Source: Bifidobacterium breve
GTDB taxonomy: Bacteria > Actinomycetota > Acidimicrobiia > Acidimicrobiales > Ilumatobacteraceae
Reading direction: 5' to 3'
DNA: 6,312 nucleotides
Assembly (NCBI GenBank): GCA_945869715.1
Contig: CAMBPP010000082.1
Location: 1 to 6,312 of the forward strand
Shown: positions 1 to 5,757 of the stretch, piece after piece
How positions within the stretch are numbered: position 1 is the first letter of the stretch
Layout of the letters: the number at the start of each line of letters is the position of its first letter
Translations under genes and position numbers: made by a program
Notes under the pieces: model-generated
Told to the model about the DNA's origin: nothing
Seen by the model: only the letters and a program-made list of their open reading frames with translations
Database searches by the model: none

Positions 1-2166
1 GAGAGTGAAATATTAACTTTCAGTCAGCACTTGGCGTGTCCGAAGTGTGGAGACAGTTTCGATGAACCTGCGCCACGTAACTTCTCCTTTAATTCTCCTT
101 ATGGAGCATGTGAGAATTGTGACGGTCTAGGAACAAAGTTTGAAGTTGATGCCGATCTCGTCATTCCCAATACTGATCTTGCAATTACCGAAAGTGCTAT
201 TGCTCCTTGGCGTTCTGCGCATACCCAGTATTTCAATCGCATGCTTGAATCAGTTGCCGAAAAGTACAAGATTCCACTCACGAAACCCTTTGCCAAACTC
301 AATGAAAAGCAGAAGCACATTGTGTTGAATGGTGTTGAAGAGGGCTTAGTAGTCAAGTACAAAAATCGTTACGGTCGTGTGCGTACCTTTAATACCCATT
401 ATGAAGGTGTGATTCCTTGGATTAAACGACGTCATGAAGCTGCAGAAAGCGATTGGTCACGTGAGCAGTACGAGACCTATATGCGTGAAGTTCCATGCAC
501 TGCCTGTAAGGGTGCACGACTAAAGCCTTCATCTTTGGCAGTCACCATTAATGACAAAAGCATCTCTGAGGTCTGTGAGATGCCCATTGCCGATTCTGCG
601 CAGTTCCTTGAAAAATTGGTGCTCAGCGATCGAGACAAGATGATTGCAGAGCGTGTTACCAAGGAAATTAATGCACGACTTGGGTTCTTGCTCGACGTGG
701 GGTTGAACTACCTCACACTCATGCGCAATGCCGGAACTTTGGCTGGTGGTGAAGCGCAAAGAATTCGACTCGCAAGCCAAATTGGCTCGGGGTTAGTGGG
801 CACCTTGTATGTGCTCGATGAGCCATCTATTGGTCTTCACCAAAGAGACAACAAGCGCCTCATTGAAACGCTTGTTCGATTGCGCGACTTAGGGAACACG
901 GTGCTTGTGGTTGAACACGATGAAGACACCATTCGTGAGAGTGATTGGATTGTTGACATTGGCCCTGGCGCTGGAGAGCATGGCGGGGAAGTGGTGTACA
1001 GCGGCCAGGTGTCTGGCATTGGAAAGGTTGCCGAATCAATTACCGGTCAATATTTGTCGGGGAAGCGATGCATCCCGGTTCCTGAAATACGACGCCAGCC
1101 GAACAAGGAACACATTGTGGTGAGGGGTGCTCGTGAACACAACTTGCAGAACATCGATGTGAAGTTTCCACTTGGTTGTCTGGTTGCAGTAACAGGAGTG
1201 TCGGGAAGCGGTAAGAGCACCTTGGTACGTGACATTTTATTGCCTGCATTGATGCAAAAGATCTACAAATCAAAAGATGCGATTGGGCGACATAAATCAG
1301 TCGATGGCATTGAGCATCTCGACAAGGTCATCGATATGGACCAATCCCCAATTGGACGTACGCCCAGGTCGAATGCCGCCACATACACAGGCGTCTTCGA
1401 CAACATCCGCAAATTGTTTGCTGCAACTCCTGAATCAAAGGTCCGTGGCTATCTACCTGGGCGATTCAGCTTCAACGTTGCTGGTGGGCGCTGTGATGCG
1501 TGCTCCGGCGACGGCACTATAAAAATTGAAATGCATTTTTTGCCAGACGTTTATGTGCCTTGTGAGGTGTGTAAAGGGGCGCGTTACAACCGCGACACTC
1601 TTGAAATTCAATTTAAGGGAAAGAGCATTGCCGATGTGCTGCACATGCCCATTTCCGAAGCAGTCAATTTTTTTGATAACCAACCTGTCATTAGTCGGCA
1701 CATGAAGACATTGGTAGACGTAGGTCTCGGTTATGTGCGTCTTGGTCAGTCGGCGCCAACATTGTCTGGAGGCGAGGCGCAGCGGGTGAAATTGGCAGGG
1801 GAACTGGCAAAGCGCAGTACCGGACACACCATTTACCTTCTCGATGAACCAACTACCGGTTTACACTTCGAAGACGTACGGCGGTTGCTCACTGTGTTGT
1901 CGCGGCTTGTCGACCAGGGAAACACCGTTTTGGTTATTGAACATAATCTCGATGTCATTAAGACCGCAGACTGGCTCATTGACCTCGGGCCAGAAGGCGG
2001 CTCTGGAGGCGGCTTAGTGATCGCAGAAGGAACGCCTGAAGACGTGGCGAACACCCCTGGCAGTTATACGGGGCACTTCCTACGCCCATTGCTCGGGCTT
2101 GAAGGCGATGTGCCAAAACCTGCGAAGGTTGCTGCCGTGAAGAAGAAAGTTGTACGAAAGAAGTAA
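1..2166 (+). CDS. uvrA: UvrABC excinuclease subunit A, 5'-truncated by window edge
   Basis: UvrA is the damage-sensing ABC ATPase of nucleotide excision repair. It acts as a dimer that loads UvrB onto lesions in DNA. The frame is open from base 1, so the start lies outside the window; by comparison with E. coli UvrA (about 940 residues) roughly 240 N-terminal residues are missing, including the first Walker A. The 721 residues present hold, in order: a zinc module with Cys at fragment residues 13, 16, 37 and 40; the insertion domain; an ABC signature I reading LAGGE (247-251) where LSGGE is usual; Walker B LDEP (814-825) and the H-loop His (916-918); a second Walker A GVSGSGKST (1195-1221); a second zinc module CDAC-x19-CEVC (1492-1572); signature II LSGGE (1762-1776); Walker B LLDEP (1837-1851); and His at 1942. 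The C-terminus is a short basic tail. TTG at 31 is an internal Leu codon, not a start. The identification is certain. Confidence 0.98.
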   Translation, partial: ESEILTFSQHLACPKCGDSFDEPAPRNFSFNSPYGACENCDGLGTKFEVDADLVIPNTDLAITESAIAPWRSAHTQYFNRMLESVAEKYKIPLTKPFAKLNEKQKHIVLNGVEEGLVVKYKNRYGRVRTFNTHYEGVIPWIKRRHEAAESDWSREQYETYMREVPCTACKGARLKPSSLAVTINDKSISEVCEMPIADSAQFLEKLVLSDRDKMIAERVTKEINARLGFLLDVGLNYLTLMRNAGTLAGGEAQRIRLASQIGSGLVGTLYVLDEPSIGLHQRDNKRLIETLVRLRDLGNTVLVVEHDEDTIRESDWIVDIGPGAGEHGGEVVYSGQVSGIGKVAESITGQYLSGKRCIPVPEIRRQPNKEHIVVRGAREHNLQNIDVKFPLGCLVAVTGVSGSGKSTLVRDILLPALMQKIYKSKDAIGRHKSVDGIEHLDKVIDMDQSPIGRTPRSNAATYTGVFDNIRKLFAATPESKVRGYLPGRFSFNVAGGRCDACSGDGTIKIEMHFLPDVYVPCEVCKGARYNRDTLEIQFKGKSIADVLHMPISEAVNFFDNQPVISRHMKTLVDVGLGYVRLGQSAPTLSGGEAQRVKLAGELAKRSTGHTIYLLDEPTTGLHFEDVRRLLTVLSRLVDQGNTVLVIEHNLDVIKTADWLIDLGPEGGSGGGLVIAEGTPEDVANTPGSYTGHFLRPLLGLEGDVPKPAKVAAVKKKVVRKK
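2156..2163 (+). promoter_or_regulatory. weak Shine-Dalgarno of uvrC, inside the end of uvrA
   Basis: The purine run GAAAGAAG forms the last Lys codons of uvrA and ends 6 bases before the GTG start of uvrC. It only partly matches the anti-Shine-Dalgarno, so translational coupling to the uvrA stop codon probably contributes. It supports GTG 2170 as the start; the ATG at 2166-2168 is in another frame and reaches a stop after four codons. Confidence 0.45.
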
Positions 2167-2169
2167 TGC

Positions 2170-4050
2170 GTGGTTACTAAACCACCTGCCGGCTCCATTC
2201 CTGAAACGCCGGGGTCGTATCAATTTCGTGACTCAAACGGCAAAGTCATTTACGTTGGAAAAGCAGCAAACCTGCGTCAACGGTTGTCGAACTATTTCCA
2301 AGACCCTCGCATCTTGCATACGCGTACAGCAGCCATGGTTGCCACAGCAGCAACGGTGGAGTGGATTGAGGTGCGTAACGAAATAGAAGCCTTGATGCTG
2401 GAGTTCAACCTCATCAAAGAGCATCGACCTCGCTTCAACATTCGCCTGCGTGACGATAAAAGTTACCCATTTTTAGCGTTGACCCTCGATGAAGAATGGC
2501 CACGAGCGGTGGTGATGCGAGGAAGAAAGCGTAAAGGAACCAAGTACTTCGGCCCCTACCCTCATGCATACGCCATTCGTGAAACGCTCGATTTGCTGTT
2601 GCGCACTTTTCCTGTGCGCACGTGTGCTCCTTCTAAGTTCAAGGAACATGAACGTCTAGGTCGTCCGTGTCTCTTGTTTCACATTGAGAAGTGTTCGGGT
2701 CCATGCGTCAACGAAGTGTCGTCAGATGAGTATCAAGTATTTGTGCGTGGTCTCACAGATGTGTTGAACGGAGATGCTGATGGGATCCTCAAAGATCTAG
2801 AAGTTGCGATGCGTGAAGCTTCTAGTTCTCTAGATTTTGAAAAGGCTGCACGTTTACGTGATCGTCTTGCTGCAGTAAAGCGAGCAACGGAAAAGCAGCA
2901 GGTTGTTGGCGACAATAACGACAGCGTCGACGTGATTGGACTCTTTGACGATGACTTAGAAGCATCTGTGCAGGTCTTCTACGTGCGCCACGGTCGCGTG
3001 GTTGGGCGCCGTGGTTTCATGGTCGACAAAGTTGAAGATCTCACCCCTGGTGAGTTTCTTAACAGAATTTTGGAAAATCTGTACGGAGACGAGCCTGCAA
3101 TGGGCTATCCGAAATCGGTATTGGTTCCTTTCTTGCCAGATGATATGGACACCTACACCGAATGGTTGTGTGGCATGCGCGGTAGTGCGGTCGACATTCG
3201 TATTCCCCAACGTGGAGACAAGCGATCACTGCACGAAACCGTGACCATGAATGCGCGCGAAGAGTTCACACGTCAACGCATGAAGCGCGCCAGTGACCAC
3301 AACGCTCGCAGCAAGGCGTTAAGCGAAATTCAAGATCTCTTGCGTCTACCAGAAGCCCCTTTACGTATTGAATGCTACGACATGGCTCACTTACACGGCA
3401 CCGATTATGTGGGGTCAATGGTGGTGTTGGAAGACGGGTTGCCAGCGAAGCGCGAATACCGCCGATTCAAAATTAAAACGGTAGATGGCAACGACGACTA
3501 TGCTGCCATGAGGGAAGTTCTGACCCGCCGCTTGAGTGCTTATATTGCTGAGCGTGATGAACCAACCGGTGATAAACCAGGACGCTTTGCATACCCTCCT
3601 CAACTACTTCTCGTTGACGGCGGGAAGGGGCAACTATCGGTTGCGATTGAAGTGGTGAAAGAGCTGGGTCTTGAAGACGAGATACCTGTTGCTTCGTTGG
3701 CAAAGAAATTTGAAGAGGTGTTCATACCGGGGCAATTGCATCCTGTAAATGTTCCGCGCGGTAGCGAAGCGCTGTATATGTTGCAACGCATTAGAGATGA
3801 AGCTCACCGGTTCGCCAACTCTTTCCACAGAGAACTTCGTGACAAGCGAATGAAAGAAAGCGTTCTCGACGGAATTGCCGGTTTAGGTGAGTCGCGTCGC
3901 ACACGGCTCATGAAGGAGCTCGGCACATTGAAAGCAGTGAAGGAAACGCCACTTGACCAATTGCAGGCATTACCGTGGTTGCCCGACGCTGTTGCCTTGG
4001 CAATATTCCAAAAGATTCACAGAGACAGCAGCGATACCCCTACAGAGTGA
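2170..4050 (+). CDS. uvrC: UvrABC excinuclease subunit C, complete
   Basis: UvrC makes the 3' and then the 5' incision around a lesion held by UvrB. At 626 residues it has normal family length. The N-terminal GIY-YIG nuclease (about 10-95) shows Tyr17, Tyr28, Lys31, Arg38, Glu78 and Asn90 at the catalytic positions. Cys152, 167, 175 and 179 match the spacing of the Fe-S ligands described for E. coli UvrC (the last three as C-x7-C-x3-C). A UVR motif that contacts UvrB lies near 210-240 (SLDFEKAARLRDRL). The C-terminal RNase H-like nuclease carries Asp404 (IECYDMAH), Asp483 (VDGGKGQ) and His546 (RDEAHRFA), with Lys512 in ASLAKKFEE as the likely accessory basic residue. A helix-hairpin-helix region (about 565-620) binds DNA; its second hairpin is atypical (LPWLP). 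An in-frame stop at 2164 leaves GTG 2170 as the first possible start, 3 bases after uvrA and in the same frame. Confidence 0.98.
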   Translation: MVTKPPAGSIPETPGSYQFRDSNGKVIYVGKAANLRQRLSNYFQDPRILHTRTAAMVATAATVEWIEVRNEIEALMLEFNLIKEHRPRFNIRLRDDKSYPFLALTLDEEWPRAVVMRGRKRKGTKYFGPYPHAYAIRETLDLLLRTFPVRTCAPSKFKEHERLGRPCLLFHIEKCSGPCVNEVSSDEYQVFVRGLTDVLNGDADGILKDLEVAMREASSSLDFEKAARLRDRLAAVKRATEKQQVVGDNNDSVDVIGLFDDDLEASVQVFYVRHGRVVGRRGFMVDKVEDLTPGEFLNRILENLYGDEPAMGYPKSVLVPFLPDDMDTYTEWLCGMRGSAVDIRIPQRGDKRSLHETVTMNAREEFTRQRMKRASDHNARSKALSEIQDLLRLPEAPLRIECYDMAHLHGTDYVGSMVVLEDGLPAKREYRRFKIKTVDGNDDYAAMREVLTRRLSAYIAERDEPTGDKPGRFAYPPQLLLVDGGKGQLSVAIEVVKELGLEDEIPVASLAKKFEEVFIPGQLHPVNVPRGSEALYMLQRIRDEAHRFANSFHRELRDKRMKESVLDGIAGLGESRRTRLMKELGTLKAVKETPLDQLQALPWLPDAVALAIFQKIHRDSSDTPTE

Positions 4051-4062
4051 GATGAGCAACTG

Positions 4063-4824
4063 TTGAACCAACCTGCACAATATTCATGGGAAGATCATGC
4101 GCAATGGTGGATTGATGGTTTTACGGGTGGTGTTGACCCGGAGTATGTAGAGCAGATCATTCCAATGGCGCTGCGCGAACTAGATGGCTACGCGCGCGTA
4201 CTCGATGTGGGCTGCGGCGAAGGCCAAATTGCCCGAGTGTTGCAAAGCCGTTCAGGCGTGCAGTCATTCGTTGTGGGTGTAGACCCAACGCAGGGTCAAG
4301 TAGACGTCGCTGTTGAAAGATCTGTTGGCGAACAATATTTGCGCTCAGGTGCAGACGCCCTGCCTTTCCCTGACGGAAGTTTCGATGCAGTTTTAGCATG
4401 TTTAGTTTTTGAGCACATTGATGCACTTGATGAAGCCATTAGAGAGGTGGCCCGCATTCTGAGGCCAGGTGGTCGATTCTCGTTTTTTCTCAACCATCCT
4501 TTGTTACAAACGCCAAATAGTGGCTGGATCGATGATCAGATGATTGACCCCCCAGAGCAGTACTGGCGAATTGGTTCTTATCTAGATGAAGCCATCACCT
4601 TTGAAGAAGTTGAGCCAGGGGTGAGGGTGAGGTTTTTGCACCGTCCGTTAAGCAGGTATGTGAACACCTTGGCAGAACATGGTCTGTTCCTCGAGGCGAT
4701 GTTCGAACCAGCGCCGCCTCCAGGATTCCTCGCTCGAAGTGCCGATTACGCGTTTGCAGCTTCTATTCCGCGGCTGTTGTGTTTGCGATTGTGCAAATTC
4801 GGCGCGCCTCTTTCGTTAGTCTGA
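4063..4824 (+). CDS. class I SAM-dependent methyltransferase (Methyltransf_11-like), substrate unknown
   Basis: A 253-residue Rossmann-fold methyltransferase, probably cytoplasmic, with no signal peptide or membrane segment. Motif I is VLDVGCGEG (46-54). Asp74 (VGVDP) should bind the ribose of S-adenosylmethionine. Asp98 lies in GADALPFPDGSFD, which leads into motif II (FDAVLACLVFEHI, 107-119). Motif III is RILRPGGRF (131-139). The C-terminal third (HRPLSRYVNTLAEHGL, then EPAPPPGF) resembles the substrate-side region of UbiE/YcgJ-like small-molecule methyltransferases; I see no DNA- or RNA-methylase catalytic motif such as NPPY. The start is TTG: the in-frame uvrC stop at 4048 leaves only CTG 4060 or TTG 4063, and the aromatic N-terminus (YSWEDHAQWW) looks like real protein. 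A weak GAG at 4054-4056 may serve as ribosome binding site. It sits 12 bases after uvrC and 4 before rapZ, so it is probably cotranscribed. The fold is clear; the function is not. Confidence 0.9.
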   Translation: MNQPAQYSWEDHAQWWIDGFTGGVDPEYVEQIIPMALRELDGYARVLDVGCGEGQIARVLQSRSGVQSFVVGVDPTQGQVDVAVERSVGEQYLRSGADALPFPDGSFDAVLACLVFEHIDALDEAIREVARILRPGGRFSFFLNHPLLQTPNSGWIDDQMIDPPEQYWRIGSYLDEAITFEEVEPGVRVRFLHRPLSRYVNTLAEHGLFLEAMFEPAPPPGFLARSADYAFAASIPRLLCLRLCKFGAPLSLV

Positions 4825-4828
4825 CAAT

Positions 4829-5710
4829 GTGACAGACGTTCTCGTAATAGCCGGGTTATCGGGGGCAGGGCGTTCTCAAGCTGCTGATGATATTGAAGAC
4901 CTCGGCTGGTTCGTCATCGACAATCTGCCCACCTCCTTGGTAGAGAAAGTAGTGGAGTTAGCAAGTTCACCGCTCGACCCGCATTCGCAATTGTGTTTAG
5001 TAGTAGGCAACGTGAGCCAGCAAAGCGACATGCTCGACGTGTTGCGTAATCTTCGTTCCAACGGACATCGGGTAACAGTATTATTTCTCGATTCGTCAAC
5101 AAGCGAGCTAGTGAAACGCTACGGGGCCTCGCGTCGTCGGCATCCGTTAGACAAGGAAAATGCATCGCCGGATTCAGTGCAAAGTGTGGGCATTGCGGCA
5201 CTCATTGAAAAAGAGCGAGCATTGTTGGAACCAGTTAAAGCAGTAGCCGATTTGGTCATCGACACCTCGGCACTTACCGTGCACCAGCTAAAAGCCAAAT
5301 TGGTTGAGATTTTCAGCGACAAAGGTTCAACCGATGCCATACAGGTGGGTTTGGTTTCTTTCGGTTTCAAGCAAGGCCTGCCGCTTGATGTCGACTTGGT
5401 TTTTGATGTCAGATTTTTGCCGAATCCGTATTGGGATGAAACCCTGCGGCCTCTCACGGGGATCGATGCATCAGTGAGTACCTACGTGTTGGGAAACCCC
5501 ATCGCTGAGCAGTTTTTATCTCACCTAGAAGGCATGCTCGAGTTACTCTTGCCTGCCTACGTGGCAGAGGGGAAAAGCTACCTCTCCATTGCCATTGGCT
5601 GTACCGGTGGGCAGCACAGGTCGGTGGCGATGGTGGAACACCTCTCCCACTGGTTCACGGAAAGATCTATGCACCCACGGGTTACCCATCGAGACATGCC
5701 CCGCCACTAA
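4829..5710 (+). CDS. rapZ: RapZ / YvcJ family nucleotide-binding regulatory protein
   Basis: A complete 293-residue RapZ-family protein. In E. coli RapZ binds glucosamine-6-phosphate and presents the sRNA GlmZ to RNase E; Bacillus YvcJ is a nucleotide hydrolase linked to competence. No GlmZ is expected here, so the exact role is open. The N-terminal P-loop is GLSGAGRS (9-16), with Arg15 in place of the usual Lys, followed by EDLGWFVIDNLP. A second nucleotide-domain block is VTVLFLDSS with Asp88, then RYGASRRRHPL (97-107). The C-terminal domain has the family hallmarks SFGFKQGLPLDVD (177-189), VRFLPNPYW (194-202), GCTGGQHRSV (257-266) and a terminal THRD. The residue after NP is Tyr201, where E. 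coli has His190. GTG 4829 is the only usable start, because an in-frame TAG lies at 4817-4819. No Shine-Dalgarno is visible and the gap to the methyltransferase stop is 4 bases, so translation is probably coupled. Confidence 0.97.
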   Translation: MTDVLVIAGLSGAGRSQAADDIEDLGWFVIDNLPTSLVEKVVELASSPLDPHSQLCLVVGNVSQQSDMLDVLRNLRSNGHRVTVLFLDSSTSELVKRYGASRRRHPLDKENASPDSVQSVGIAALIEKERALLEPVKAVADLVIDTSALTVHQLKAKLVEIFSDKGSTDAIQVGLVSFGFKQGLPLDVDLVFDVRFLPNPYWDETLRPLTGIDASVSTYVLGNPIAEQFLSHLEGMLELLLPAYVAEGKSYLSIAIGCTGGQHRSVAMVEHLSHWFTERSMHPRVTHRDMPRH

Positions 5711-5720
5711 GGTTCTAGAG

Positions 5721-5736
5721 GCACCGTTTTGGGTGC
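5721..5736 (+). other. small possible hairpin in the rapZ-gap spacer
   Basis: GCACC (5721-5725) can pair with GGTGC (5732-5736) across a 6-base loop. No U-run follows, so it is not a convincing intrinsic terminator. It could be an mRNA processing or stabilising element in the gap leader, or chance. I see no clear -35/-10 promoter in this 47-base spacer. Confidence 0.2.
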
Positions 5737-5744
5737 GGAATGCG

Positions 5745-5750
5745 AAAGGG
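5745..5750 (+). promoter_or_regulatory. Shine-Dalgarno of gap
   Basis: AAAGGG lies 7 bases before ATG 5758. It is the strongest ribosome binding site in the window and fixes the gap start. The upstream genes have weak or no such site, in line with the high expression expected of GAPDH. Confidence 0.75.
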
Positions 5751-5757
5751 CAAATAC

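Noticed and set aside
31..33. TTG as a possible start of uvrA
   Set aside because: The frame is open to base 1 and the ten codons before it continue the UvrA sequence into the first zinc module (FSQHLACPKC). It is an internal Leu.
1453..1827. 124-codon open frame on the minus strand
   Set aside because: It lies fully opposite the second zinc module and signature region of uvrA, has no recognisable domain and no ribosome binding site. It is a shadow of the coding strand.
2797..2825. 7-base inverted repeat CTAGAAG / CTTCTAG with a 15-base spacer
   Set aside because: It is within uvrC, just before and inside the UVR motif, and is explained by coding (DLEV and EASSSL). There is no U-run, and a HindIII-like palindrome partly overlaps it. 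Probably chance.
4052..4066. Five-codon ATG...TGA frame overlapping the methyltransferase start
   Set aside because: It encodes only Met-Ser-Asn-Cys before a stop and has no separate support. TTG 4063, in frame with the conserved N-terminus, is the better start.
5119..5457. 112-codon open frame on the minus strand
   Set aside because: It lies opposite conserved rapZ sequence; its Ser/Thr-rich translation shows no family motif. It is a shadow frame.
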